A stretch of DNA of 16,454 bases from CAYLLN01 sp036496265 (lineage in GTDB: Bacteria; Planctomycetota; Planctomycetia; Pirellulales; Pirellulaceae). Position 1 is the first letter of the stretch. Each line of letters opens with the position of its first letter. Shown in pieces: positions 1 through 8,900 of the stretch. The stretch lies in assembly GCA_036496265.1 (NCBI GenBank), contig DASXLL010000059.1, positions 1 through 16,454 on the forward strand. Reading direction: 5' to 3'. A program made the translations under genes and the position numbers. The notes under the pieces were generated by a model. The model saw nothing but the letters and a program-made list of their open reading frames with translations, ran no database searches and was not told the DNA's origin.

Positions 1-650
1 TGCGATACGACGGAGAAGGCTTTGTAGAGTTCCGGTGCTTCGCTGCGTGTTTTGCGGAGAGCGGCGATGTCTTTGCCCTCGGTGAGATCGGCGGGGCCGT
101 AGAGATCGACGACGCAATTGACGGCGCAGGATTGGTCGCCGTAGGGACCGGGTGGGTCGAGGCCGTCAGCTGGGCCAGTAACGCCGACCATGCTGGAGAG
201 GTGGCCGCCGGCGGAGCCGCCGATGACGCCGATGTGCTTCGTGTCGAGGTGCAGCCGGTCGGCATTGGCCCGCAGCCAGCGGACGGCCGTTTTGCAGTCG
301 TAGAGATTTTGCGGCCAGCAGGGTTTGTCGGATTTGGGATCGTGGAGCAGGTAGTCGATGCTGAGGCAGACGTAGCCGTGGGAGGCGAGGGTGGTGCCGA
401 TGTTGATTTCGCGGGCCGCGTCGCGTTGTCCACCGGTCCAGCCGCCGCCGTGAATGATGAGGACGCCGGGATATTTTTGGCCGTCTTCGAATTTGGGCGG
501 GAGATAAAGGTCAGCCTTTTCGGCTCGATCGGGCGATAGGTAGGAAATACCTTTTTCGATGCGGACGTCTTTGACGTCCTGGGCGGCGATAAAGCCGGCG
601 GTCGTCAGTACGAGTGCGGCGGCGGTAACGGCTGACGTTCGCTTTAACAT
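1..650 (-). CDS. Secreted alpha/beta hydrolase (esterase/lipase type), 3' end cut by window edge
   Basis: The 216 visible codons start at ATG 650 and run off the left edge. The N-terminus (about residues 1-23, MLKRTSAV then a hydrophobic Ala/Leu/Thr run ending IAAQ) is a signal peptide, so the enzyme should act in the periplasm or envelope. The hydrolase core carries an oxyanion-hole motif HGGGW at residues 67-71 and a nucleophile elbow GGSAGGH at 144-150, with Ser146 as the expected nucleophile. This is the pattern of the BD-FAE/hormone-sensitive-lipase-like carboxylesterases common in planctomycetes. The acid and histidine of the triad would lie near or beyond the edge. A weak purine-rich AGAAG lies about 12 bases before the start. 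It lies downstream of another alpha/beta hydrolase on the same strand, separated by a hairpin. The substrate is unknown; acyl esters of sugars or xylan are possible but not shown. Confidence 0.9.
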   Translation of the reverse strand, partial: MLKRTSAVTAAALVLTTAGFIAAQDVKDVRIEKGISYLSPDRAEKADLYLPPKFEDGQKYPGVLIIHGGGWTGGQRDAAREINIGTTLASHGYVCLSIDYLLHDPKSDKPCWPQNLYDCKTAVRWLRANADRLHLDTKHIGVIGGSAGGHLSSMVGVTGPADGLDPPGPYGDQSCAVNCVVDLYGPADLTEGKDIAALRKTRSEAPELYKAFSVVS

Positions 651-674
651 CGATTGGTATCTTCTAAGGAAAAG

Positions 675-766
675 TCTCACGCAAAGGCGCAGCGGCGCAA
701 AGATTCAGAGAAAGCAGTCGATACGTTTCTTTTTTCTTCTCTGCGCCATTGCGCCTCTGCGTGAGA
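675..766. repeat. Long imperfect inverted repeat (28-base arms) between two hydrolase genes
   Basis: The arms at 675-702 and 739-766 match as inverted copies at 24 of 28 positions, both beginning TCTCACGCA on their own outer side. The 36-base spacer is A/T-rich. It fills most of the 651-813 gap between two same-strand hydrolase genes. It could fold in RNA and weaken read-through, but no U-tract follows either side, so I call it an intergenic repeat rather than a terminator. Arms with this kind of GGCGCA/CGCAGAG sequence are, from memory, widely dispersed in planctomycete genomes. Confidence 0.8.
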
Positions 767-813
767 TTTCAATGCGCTCTCAAACAGCTTCTTAAACTAT
801 GGCGGAACACGGG

Positions 814-3225
814 CTATTTCAATTGTTTTTTGAGCCAGTCGTAAACGCGGCCGCGGACGTCGTCAGGAAAATCGTGGCCGCAGTCGGGATATTCGACGAC
901 GAGTTGGTCTTTGGCTTCGAGTAGGTCAAAGACGGGTTGGGCCGCTGCGATGCATTTCTTTACGCCGCTGACTTCGAAGTTCGCGTCGTGGAGCGGGGCG
1001 TTGATGTAGATGCCGCGGGGGGCGATGGCGGCGAGGACCTCGGGGAAGTCGAAGGGCATTTTGTCGGGGTTGTTTTCGTAGACGTCGCGAATCTTGGGCA
1101 TGTAGCGGTCGCTGGTCCAGCCTTTGAGGTCGCCTTTGTAGTAATCGTGGAAGGCGGTGAAGCCGCAACTGGTGACGACGGCTTTGATCCGAGGCTCGAA
1201 GACGGCGGTAAAGAGGGCGTTGTGGCCGCCGAGCGAATGGCCGATGACGCCGATGCCGTCGATATCGACGTAGCCGAGAGATTCGAGGAGGTCGATGGCG
1301 CGGATGTTGTTCCAGATGGCTTTCATGGAGCCGCTGGTGTAGAGCGGCTGATCGCTGCCAGCGGACGGAACGCCACGGAGGGCGTTCCCTACAGTTTTCT
1401 TGAAGTCGTAGTCTTTGTAGTCGCCGAAGGACGGATAGTCGGGGATCAGGCAGACAAAGCCTCGTTCGGCGAGTTGGTGGCCGTAGTGACGTGTTGGTTC
1501 GCCGACGAGACCGGCGGTTTGGGCCTTGCCGTCTTTGTTCGTCGGATGCAGGCACAGCATGGCCGGCAATCGGCCGCCGAAGCCGCGATTGTTCGAAGTT
1601 GATTTGTCGCGGTTGGCGACTTCGCCGCCGAGGCCGTCGGAGTTGAGCGTCACCTTTTTCGGGACGAGCAGGAGAGCGGGGACGCGATCGCCGGGTTCGG
1701 CGGCATAGGTGAGCTTGATGCGGGTGTAGTCGGGGGTTTCCTCACGGGACTCGATTTGGATGTCGAGGGGGACGCGACGATTCACGTTCGGGACGAATCC
1801 CATCGCTTTTTGCAGGGAGTCTTGGAGATCATGACGGCGGAGGGCATACTCCGCAGGCGAAGTGGCCGGACGAGGCAAACTGGTCTCAATAATTGAGAGC
1901 GGTTCTTGATGGTTGTATCGGTCAATGACGACTCCTGAGCGCGGTCCGTGACTTTTCATTCGCTCAGGAGTAATTGATTCGCCTTCCAAATTCTCGAGTA
2001 AGCAAAGACTGCAACGATCCGCAGCAACAATGTCGATATCTCCGTCAGCATCAATATCAATGGCCCTGGGGTCGAGCCCAAAGCCGGCCCGGTCGCTGAA
2101 ATAGATCGTATTGCGCTGCCAAGTGCGTTTTTTTGAATCAAATTTGTAGGAGTAGGCGCAGAGAAGGTCGTATTCGCCGGGGTCTTTGCCTTCGTGGCCC
2201 ATGTAGCGTTTGCCGGCGACGAGTTCGGGTTTTTTGTCGCCGTCGAGGTCGGCGAGGAAGATGCTGTGGGGTTGGGCCCAGGAAGTATCGATCACACGCC
2301 AGGTCCAGGTGGGGGAGGCACTGCTGGACGAGCCAGCAGTGGCAGCGGCCGAGCCCTCGCTTACGCTTCGGGTTAGTGTGCCGCTGTTTTCGAGCCAGTA
2401 GAGGCCGTAGCGGTGGCCGCGGCCCCAGATGAGGTCGTTGTCGCCGTCGCCATCGACGTCGTGGACGAGGATGGGAATGCTGGCGTCGCGGGTGAGGCTC
2501 CAATCCTGATGGTAGATCCAGCGGCCGTTGCGGCGGTCTTCGGGGGCTTCGAGCCAGCCGTGGGGGCCGATAATGTCGCCGCGGCCGTCGCCGTTGATGT
2601 CGCCGAAGCCGACGCCGTGGCCGGCGATTTCGATGGGGAGCTCGTGACGGATGAAGCGGGGGCTGTGGTTCGCTGCGCGACCCACAGCCACCCCCTCGCT
2701 TACGCTTCGGGTTGGTGTGGCGGGTTCTAGCTCGTACCAAGCGGCGAAGGTGGTGCCGTTGGGGAGGATGTCGAGGCGGCCGTCGCCGTCGATGTCGTAG
2801 AGGCGGCCGGTTTCCATGGGGCCGGGGTTGTCAACGAGATGTTTGGTCCAGGGCGTTTCTGGGTTGGTTTTGATTTTCTCGCCAGGGTGCTCGATCCAAA
2901 AAATCGAGGCGCTGCGATAGTTGACGCTGATGATATCGGTCCAGCCGTCGAGGTTGACGTCCATTTCAAGATTTGAGTAGTCGTCAAACCGGCCGCGGAT
3001 AACTTCCACGTCGCGGAGGAAGTGCTTTTTCCAACTCGGCGCTTCGTACCAGAAGCCGCCGCTGACGATGTCGAGCTTGCCGTCGTGATTGACGTCGATA
3101 ACGGCGCAGGCGGGGAATTCGGATTCGGGGTTGATGTCGTGCGGGACGAAGGCCACCTGCTGGGCGGGCGCTGGAATGGCCACGAAAAACACAAAAAGCA
3201 CGAAGAGTGATGCACAACGACGCAT
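814..3225 (-). CDS. Secreted FG-GAP/VCBS propeller fused to alpha/beta hydrolase
   Basis: An 803-residue protein. I chose ATG 3225 because GGAG lies 8 bases upstream and MRRCASLFVLFVFFVAIPAPAQ is a good signal peptide; an earlier in-frame start at 3297 would bury it. Residues 40-410 hold about seven FG-GAP/VCBS-like units with DxDxDG calcium-loop motifs, for example DVNHDGKLDI near 44-53, DIDGDGRLDI near 144-153 and DVDGDGDNDL near 256-265, as in integrin-like propellers. Residues about 460-803 form an alpha/beta hydrolase of the acetyl-xylan-esterase/Abhydrolase_7-like sort. Ser664 lies in GHSLGG, Asp747 in HDANF and His784 in CGHDF, a complete plausible triad. The protein contains in-frame peptide insertions (TRSVSEG twice, GNALRGVP once) encoded by dispersed repeats. 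A further odd low-complexity stretch at about 526-552 precedes the hydrolase core. The likely role is extracytoplasmic ester hydrolysis with a binding propeller; the substrate is unknown. Confidence 0.9.
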   Translation of the reverse strand: MRRCASLFVLFVFFVAIPAPAQQVAFVPHDINPESEFPACAVIDVNHDGKLDIVSGGFWYEAPSWKKHFLRDVEVIRGRFDDYSNLEMDVNLDGWTDIISVNYRSASIFWIEHPGEKIKTNPETPWTKHLVDNPGPMETGRLYDIDGDGRLDILPNGTTFAAWYELEPATPTRSVSEGVAVGRAANHSPRFIRHELPIEIAGHGVGFGDINGDGRGDIIGPHGWLEAPEDRRNGRWIYHQDWSLTRDASIPILVHDVDGDGDNDLIWGRGHRYGLYWLENSGTLTRSVSEGSAAATAGSSSSASPTWTWRVIDTSWAQPHSIFLADLDGDKKPELVAGKRYMGHEGKDPGEYDLLCAYSYKFDSKKRTWQRNTIYFSDRAGFGLDPRAIDIDADGDIDIVAADRCSLCLLENLEGESITPERMKSHGPRSGVVIDRYNHQEPLSIIETSLPRPATSPAEYALRRHDLQDSLQKAMGFVPNVNRRVPLDIQIESREETPDYTRIKLTYAAEPGDRVPALLLVPKKVTLNSDGLGGEVANRDKSTSNNRGFGGRLPAMLCLHPTNKDGKAQTAGLVGEPTRHYGHQLAERGFVCLIPDYPSFGDYKDYDFKKTVGNALRGVPSAGSDQPLYTSGSMKAIWNNIRAIDLLESLGYVDIDGIGVIGHSLGGHNALFTAVFEPRIKAVVTSCGFTAFHDYYKGDLKGWTSDRYMPKIRDVYENNPDKMPFDFPEVLAAIAPRGIYINAPLHDANFEVSGVKKCIAAAQPVFDLLEAKDQLVVEYPDCGHDFPDDVRGRVYDWLKKQLK
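1367..1388. repeat. Palindromic repeat inside the hydrolase ORF encoding GNALRGVP
   Basis: A perfect 8-base inverted repeat, GGAACGCC at 1367-1374 and GGCGTTCC at 1381-1388, with a 6-base loop. On the minus strand it is translated in frame as part of VGNALRGVPS. It lies between the strand segment ending GDYKDYDF and the helix beginning SGSMKAIWNN, where related hydrolases usually have only a short turn. This looks like a small dispersed palindrome that inserted without breaking the frame. Confidence 0.75.
2354..2380. repeat. 27-base dispersed repeat encoding LTRSVSEG, copy 1
   Basis: This copy starts CCCTCGCTTACG and is 26/27 identical to 2693-2719. On the coding strand it reads as TLTRSVSEG, in a loop of the propeller domain. 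In another frame the same repeat reads NPKRKRG, a peptide string I recall from many planctomycete predicted proteins. That supports a mobile DNA repeat rather than selection on the peptide. Confidence 0.85.
2693..2719. repeat. 27-base dispersed repeat encoding PTRSVSEG, copy 2
   Basis: Second copy, 26/27 identical to 2354-2380 (one A/G difference) and in the same orientation, 339 bases away. Because 339 is a multiple of three, both copies sit in the same reading phase. It encodes TPTRSVSEG between two propeller blades and is followed by a low-complexity VAVGRAANHS segment. Confidence 0.85.
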
Positions 3226-3345
3226 GTTTGGCGCTCCGCAAATCGAAGTAGATGCGGCGCAGTGTAACGGACGAATGGGCGGCACGCGAGCAATCACCTA
3301 AGAAGTCGCGAATCGTGGCGTTCGCTTGCTCCGTGGGCCGGGCTT

Positions 3346-3364
3346 CCTCACGCGGAGCGTGAGG
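3346..3364. repeat. Short palindrome CCTCACGC-GGA-GCGTGAGG after the desulfurase gene
   Basis: A perfect 8-base stem with a 3-base loop, beginning 10 bases past the stop of the upstream minus-strand desulfurase gene. It should form a very stable hairpin and could stabilise or end that transcript, but there is no U-run after it. The motif and its flanks resemble a repeat common in planctomycete intergenic DNA. The rest of the 3226-3373 gap shows only the ribosome-binding GGAG for the downstream gene. Confidence 0.7.
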
Positions 3365-3373
3365 GCTACATGG

Positions 3374-4513
3374 CTATCGGGCGACGGCTTCCCACGCGCC
3401 GAGCAACAAGCTGGCGGCTCGCTCGATTTCGTCCTCCGTCGTGTACCAGCCGAGACTAAGGCGGATCGTGCCGCTGGCGATGTCAGGGGCGATGCCCATG
3501 GCTGCGAGGGCCGGAGAAATCGTCTCGGTTTCGCCATGAGGCGCAGAGCTGGCCGAGGCGCAGAACTCCGGAATGCGGGCCAGCATCTCCTGCCCGTTGG
3601 CCCGCGGAAAACTAACCGATAGCGTGTTCGGCAACCGCCGCGAACGGTCGGCATGAACGACTAAGCCGTCGGTAATGTCGGCTTTCAGCAGCGACAACAG
3701 CCGATCACGCATTTTTTCCAGCCGTTGGATCGAGGCATCCAAGCTCTTATTAACCAGAATTGCGGCGGCGCCGAGCCCCGAAATCGCGGCGACGCTCGGC
3801 ACGCCGGCCCGCATGCCCGCTTCCTGACCGCCACCGTGCAACAGCGGCTCAAGGACGGTGCGCTGGCGAACATAGAGCGCGCCGATGCCTTTGGGGGCAT
3901 ACATTTTGTGTCCGCTCAGCGTCAGCAGATCGACTTCGAGCTCATCGACGTTGACCCGCATTTTGCCCAGCGCCTGCGAAGCGTCGCAGTGCAGGGGAAT
4001 GTCGGACGCGTGGCACACGTCGGCGATTTGCTTCACCGGCTGAATCGTCCCGACTTCATGATTGGCCAGCATGACGCTGACGAGGATCGTCTCGTCGCGA
4101 ATGGATTCACGAATGCTGTTGGGCGTGATGATTCCTTGCCCAGTGGCGGGCGCGAGTGTCACGTCGAAGCCCAATTGCTCCAGAAATCGCGCCGACTCGA
4201 TTACGCTGGCATGCTCGAGCGCTGAAACGACAATGTGACCTCCGCTCCCGATGCCGCGGGCGAAAGCAACGCCTTTAAGGGCAAGATTGTTGGCCTCGGT
4301 GCCACCGCTCGTGAAGACAATCTCCTCGGGATCGCAGCCGAGCAACATGGAAATGTGCTCGCGGGCGTCTTCAATCGCCTCGTGAGCCGCGCGGCCAATG
4401 CCGTGGCTGCTGGCCGGGTCGCCGAATTGCTCGGCCAGAAATGGCAGCACCGCTTGCTGCGCGACAGGGGCAATGGGCGTGGTGGAGTTGTAGTCAAGGA
4501 AAATCGGACGCAT
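3374..4513 (-). CDS. Cysteine desulfurase-like class V aminotransferase with a missing catalytic Cys
   Basis: A 379-residue PLP enzyme of the NifS/IscS family, near the usual 380-400 residues. Members remove sulfur from cysteine for Fe-S clusters or tRNA thiolation, using a PLP-bound lysine and a persulfide-carrying cysteine. Visible motifs are LDYNSTTP at 6-13, TSGGTEANN at 68-76, EHASV with His101, CDASQ with Asp177 and Gln180, and SGHK with the PLP Lys203. The catalytic-Cys block reads ASASSAPHGETETISPALAAMG at about 319-340. Aligning the flanking A-C-H and SP-LxAMG positions puts Pro325 where Cys is expected. The nearest Cys is Cys318, seven residues earlier. It may therefore have lost desulfurase activity, use Cys318, or catalyse another PLP reaction. 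ATG 4513 has no strong ribosome-binding site; a divergent WD40 gene starts 174 bases away. Confidence 0.9.
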   Translation of the reverse strand: MRPIFLDYNSTTPIAPVAQQAVLPFLAEQFGDPASSHGIGRAAHEAIEDAREHISMLLGCDPEEIVFTSGGTEANNLALKGVAFARGIGSGGHIVVSALEHASVIESARFLEQLGFDVTLAPATGQGIITPNSIRESIRDETILVSVMLANHEVGTIQPVKQIADVCHASDIPLHCDASQALGKMRVNVDELEVDLLTLSGHKMYAPKGIGALYVRQRTVLEPLLHGGGQEAGMRAGVPSVAAISGLGAAAILVNKSLDASIQRLEKMRDRLLSLLKADITDGLVVHADRSRRLPNTLSVSFPRANGQEMLARIPEFCASASSAPHGETETISPALAAMGIAPDIASGTIRLSLGWYTTEDEIERAASLLLGAWEAVAR

Positions 4514-4687
4514 GAGTAAGAGTAGATAGCGGCCCGCAAATCTTGCCTAGCCGTCGCCGATTGACGTAGGCCGCTACAACCAGACGCCATTGTGCATGGC
4601 TCGCGGCATAACCGCCGATAGACGATTCAGGGGCAGTCGCTGCGCGCTTGCAACGACCGCCAATCGGCCATCCGCCACGAGGCAGCT

Positions 4688-5758
4688 ATGTCGCAATCAC
4701 GCCGACGGTTTCTTGCTCTTTCGGCCTCAGCCGCGGCCCTTTATTTGCCAGCGGTTCAAGTCGTGCAGGCCGCGGAAACGCACGTTGTGGGCTGGCCGTC
4801 GCGGGTCGTGCAATTGCCGCCGGATGATGATGACCATAGGCCGCCGGTGATTACGGCTGTCCGCATGCATTGCGACGGGCAGTTGCTAGCAACGGCGGGC
4901 GACGACCATCACGTCCGCGTCTGGAGCCTGGCCGACGGCAAGCTGGTTCACAAGCACCAGGGGCATAACGACTGGGTGCGGACGGTCGATTACTCGCCGG
5001 ATGGAAAAATCCTCGCCTCGGCGGGCAATGATCGGCAGATCATTTTTTGGGATGCGACCACAGGCACGCAACTCGACGTGCTGAGCGTCCAGCAAGCGGC
5101 CATCGCGGCGATTCGGTTCAGCCAAAGCGGCGATTTGCTGGCGGCCGTCGGCTTTGAAGACAGCGTTCGTATTTACGACACCCATACCAAGCAGCTTGTT
5201 GGCCGCGTACCTGCGCCGGGGCAAGACATTCGTGCGGTCATGTTCTCGCATAATGACCAAATGCTTGCCGTGGGCGGTCGCTCAGGCATCTTGCGGCTTT
5301 ATTCCATGCCGCGTGGCGAATTGGTCCGCGATATCGAAGGCCACCGGCAACGAATTCGGGCGATCGCGTTCTCGCTCGACGATTCGTACGTCGCATCGTC
5401 CGGCGAAGATCGCTCCATTCACGTCGCACAACTACCAGGTGGTGATGGCTATAGCCTGCCGCCACGGCCGGCGAAGGTTTTGTCGCTCGCCTTTTACGGC
5501 CCGCATCATTTGGCCACCGCCGGCAGCGACAACCAGATTCGCCTGTGGGACGTGACCACGAAATCCGAAGTTGGCTGCCTGAAGGGACATACCGGCAGCG
5601 TCGCGGCCCTCGAATGCAAAGAAAAAGTGCTTGTTTCGGCTGGTTACGACACGACGGTTCGCATTTGGGACGTGGGCGACCAGGTGGCGGGGGCGACAGA
5701 GAAGGCGCCGGGACGAGTCGGCAAGCTGCCGGTCGATTTAGTGCCCCGGACGCGGTAA
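4688..5758 (+). CDS. Tat-exported seven-bladed WD40 repeat protein
   Basis: A 356-residue protein from ATG 4688, preceded by GAGG with a 5-6-base gap. The N-terminus MSQSRRRFLALSASAAAL matches the twin-arginine S-R-R-x-F-L motif at residues 4-9 followed by a hydrophobic stretch, so export in folded form by Tat is likely, with cleavage near VQAA about residue 28. Seven WD40 units follow from about residue 54 to 335. Examples are LLATAGDDHHVRVW, ILASAGNDRQIIFW, HLATAGSDNQIRLW and VLVSAGYDTTVRIW, enough for one closed propeller. A basic tail follows. No catalytic domain is seen, so it probably acts as an extracytoplasmic binding scaffold; the partner is unknown. It is separated from the next plus-strand gene by an A/T-rich repeat. 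Confidence 0.92.
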   Translation: MSQSRRRFLALSASAAALYLPAVQVVQAAETHVVGWPSRVVQLPPDDDDHRPPVITAVRMHCDGQLLATAGDDHHVRVWSLADGKLVHKHQGHNDWVRTVDYSPDGKILASAGNDRQIIFWDATTGTQLDVLSVQQAAIAAIRFSQSGDLLAAVGFEDSVRIYDTHTKQLVGRVPAPGQDIRAVMFSHNDQMLAVGGRSGILRLYSMPRGELVRDIEGHRQRIRAIAFSLDDSYVASSGEDRSIHVAQLPGGDGYSLPPRPAKVLSLAFYGPHHLATAGSDNQIRLWDVTTKSEVGCLKGHTGSVAALECKEKVLVSAGYDTTVRIWDVGDQVAGATEKAPGRVGKLPVDLVPRTR

Positions 5759-5770
5759 GCACCAAATTTC

Positions 5771-5900
5771 AAATCACAAATCACAAACAAATTCCAAGGA
5801 CCAAATTCGAATGACACGTGACGTTTGCCTCTGACCAGATTGGTCATTGGTGCTTGGTCATTGGTCGTTGTTGAAATTTGATGCTTGTGATTTGTGATTT
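5771..5900. repeat. A/T-rich long inverted repeat with internal tandem TTGGTCATTGG
   Basis: The left outer arm 5771-5787 (AAATCACAAATCACAAA) pairs with 5884-5900 at 16 of 17 positions. A second block, 5788-5797, pairs with 5871-5880 at 9 of 10. The interior holds two direct copies of TTGGTCATTGG at 5840-5850 and 5854-5864. The element fills the gap between the WD40 and SdrD-B genes and is much more A/T-rich than its surroundings, which suggests a MITE-like dispersed element. No coding potential is seen. Confidence 0.8.
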
Positions 5901-5906
5901 ACACAC

Positions 5907-5913
5907 AGGAGGT
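5907..5913 (+). promoter_or_regulatory. Ribosome-binding site AGGAGGT fixing a GTG start
   Basis: A near-perfect Shine-Dalgarno sequence, five bases before GTG 5919. It decides for the GTG start of the large SdrD-B protein over any later ATG. It begins only six bases after the end of the A/T-rich inverted repeat, so folding of that repeat could affect initiation. Confidence 0.8.
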
Positions 5914-5918
5914 GTGTT

Positions 5919-8900
5919 GTGGGATTGTTGAGCCTTTGGCGAGGTTGGCGAAACAAGTCGCGCCGCTTGAGCAGCGCGCGCAGCGTGGTGCAAAGCGAAA
6001 TTCGCCAGCTGCAGGCGGGCCGCTTCTGCCGCTTCGAAGTGATGGAAGAGCGGCGGCTCCTCGACGCCGATCCGATCCGCGTCGGCGTCACGTATCTGGA
6101 AGACGACAGTGGCCACGACGCCGGCGGCGATACGTTTCAGGTGTCGTTTGAAGGCGGCGCGCCGAACACCGAGCTCACGCACCTAGTCATTGACGGGGAT
6201 CAACAAACGGCAGGCCTTTCGTTTGGCGACATGATCTTCGATACCGCTCAAGGCGGCCTCGGCGCCGACGGTGCGTTTCCCTTTAAGGTTCTTTCCAGCA
6301 CCGGCATCGGCAGCGTTACCGCGCATGTCGAAGATGGCAGCTCCAAGCTCACGCTCGATTTCACAGGCTTCAATGCCGGTGAAAAGCTGGTCTTTTCGAT
6401 CGACGTGGATGAAGTGCAAGACTTTACACCAGGTGAGACGGACCTGGAAACAATTAACGAAGGGATTGACCCGATCGCGTCCGGCGTTGAGTTCCAAGGC
6501 TCGCACTTGACTGCCGCTTTCAAAGCCCCGCACTACTTCGATGTGAGCGGCACGGGTGAATTTCGCAATCAATATGATCCGTTGTTCGCGGGCTCTGACC
6601 TGTTGATTTCGCAGGGCAATCCCGACGGATTGCCGGACGACAACTATCAAGGCCAGCGCGACCGCTCGACGGGCGTGATGGTGCAACTGCAGCAGACGCC
6701 GCTGCCTGTCAAGCTCGGTGGACACGTCGAGCTGACTGACCGCAATGGCGATTGCAGTGACGACAATCCCGACGCAATTACAACGCCGCTGGCAAATGTA
6801 AAAATCACGCTCAAGGATCAAAACGGCAACGTTGTCGGTACGACGCTGACCGACAGCGATGGCAACTACCTCTTCGAAAACTTACTGCCGGGCGAATACA
6901 CACTGACCGAAGAGACGCCGCCGGGCTTGATCGATGCCGATTCCGACGTGGGCACGATCAACAACATTCACGTTGGCGACAACCCCGATGCCAACACGAT
7001 TACGCATATCGTGATGAACGGCGGCGACACCGGGGTGAACTACGACTTCTGCGAAAGCCCGCCAGCGAGCGTTTCGGGCTACGTCTATCACGACGCGAAC
7101 AACGATGGCGTCCGTCAGGCCGGCGAAACGCCGATTCCTGGTACGACGGTCATCTTGCAAGACGCGGGCGGGACGCAAGTCGCTACGACCACGACCGATT
7201 CCAACGGTTTCTACAAGTTCGCGGGCCTATCGGCGGGAAATTATCAGATTCACGAGGTGCAGCCGTCGCCGTGGATGGATGGCAAAGACGCGGCTGGCAC
7301 CATTTTGGGTCAGGTTGTGGGCGCGGCCCACAATCCGGGCGATCAAATCAGCGGCGTTTCGCTGCTCTGGGGCGATAACGGCATTGAATACGATTTCGGC
7401 GAGTTGTTGCCAGGCAGCATCAGCGGACACGTACACAACGATCCCGACGGAGATTGCACTGACGGCGATGACGTGGACGAAACACCGATCGCCGGCGTCA
7501 CGATGCAGTTGCTCGACTCGACGGGCAAAGTCATCGACACGACGAAGACCGACAATGATGGCTTTTATCAATTTGTAAATCTCGTGCCAGGCACGTATGC
7601 CGTTCGTGAGATTCAGCCGGACGGCTATCTCGAAGGCGATCAGCACGTCGGCTCAGGCGGCGGCGATGCAACGAGCACGCTCGACGTGCTGCAGAGTATT
7701 CCCATTCACTCCGGCGATGCCCTCGTCGATTACGATTTCTGCGAAACGCTACCGGTGAGCATTGCGGGCATTGTCTGGTTGGATACGATCCGCGACTGCG
7801 AGATTGAGGATAGTGAAGCGCGACTCGGCGGCGTCACCATTCAACTGTTCGACGCTCAAAATCACCTCGTCGCGACGACGCAGACGGCGAGCGACGGCAC
7901 CTACAAGTTCAGCGGTTTGCATGCCGGCACGTATCACGTTCACGAAGTGCAGCCCGACGGATACTTCGAAGGTTGCACGCACGCCGGCTCGCTCGGCGGC
8001 GATGATTCGGTGCAGGACGATATCACGAGCATTGTCACCGTCGGCGGCGACAACGGCATCAACTACAACTTCAGCGAAGTGCCCGCCGCCGAGATTTCCG
8101 GCTATGTCTTCCGCGACGGCGCGCCGATCGTGACGCCCGACGGCAACGTGCCGGCCAACTTGTACTCCATCCGCGACGGCCAATTGACGCCTGACGACCA
8201 ACGCATTGGCGGCGTGCATCTGGAACTGCGGTACACGCTCACCGGCGAGCCGGTTCGTGGCGAAGATTTGCTGCCGGGTATGTATCCGCCCGGACCCGTG
8301 ACCACGGTAACCGATGCTAGCGGCTTCTATCACTTCGGCGGCCTGCCCCAGGGCAATTACACCGTTTTGGAGACGCAGCCCGGCGGTTACGACGACAGCA
8401 AGGACACGCCTGGCACAACGAACGGTCTGGCGGTGAATGTCGGCACATTCGTCAGCACGCTCACGATTCAGACGTTCGCAACGCAGGGCATCAGCTTTCA
8501 CAACGACGCGATTTTGCAGATTCCGCTGGCCTACGGGCAGCATTCGCAACTCAACAACTTCAGCGAGGTGCAAGTCGTCACGAACATCATCCCGCCACCG
8601 CCGCCTGAGAACCCGCCTCCGCCGCCACAATTGCCGCCGCTGTTATTGCGAATCATTCCGCCGCCGACACCGCCGGAAGTCATTGTCCCGCCAGCCGCAC
8701 AGACCATCGTCACCGGTGGCGGCGGCGAATATACGTGGCATCTCAGCGTGATCGACGCCGGCCTGCCGCGCGTGGCCCGCCGCAGCACTCGCACCGGCGG
8801 CGGCCTCGCGTTTCGCTCGGCCCTGTGGATCGAACGCACGGAGTGGCAGCCCGATCGCCTTCGCGACGGCGTCTGGATCGTCCACAATGCCAGCGATGCC

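Noticed and set aside
132..539. Plus-strand open frame near the left edge
   Set aside because: The opposite strand encodes a clear alpha/beta hydrolase with HGGGW and GGSAGG motifs.
937..1602. Open frame on the plus strand opposite the propeller-hydrolase
   Set aside because: It is Val/Ala/Asp-rich antisense translation of a confident gene, with no domain.
2138..2740. Arg/Pro-rich frame containing NPKRKRG twice, resembling nuclear-localisation-type basic strings
   Set aside because: It is a shadow frame of the propeller gene; the basic string comes from the 27-base repeat read in another frame.
3225..3297. Upstream extension of the propeller-hydrolase start
   Set aside because: It would place 24 polar residues before a good signal peptide and ignore the GGAG at the proper distance from ATG 3225.
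4527..4576. TAGCGGCC / GGCCGCTA inverted pair between the desulfurase and WD40 genes as an operator
   Set aside because: Only 8 bases per arm with a 34-base gap; too weak to separate from chance or repeat debris in this G+C-rich DNA.
5840..5864. Tandem TTGGTCATTGG units as a possible CRISPR fragment
   Set aside because: Only two 11-base copies with a 3-base gap, inside a larger inverted repeat; no spacers and no cas genes.
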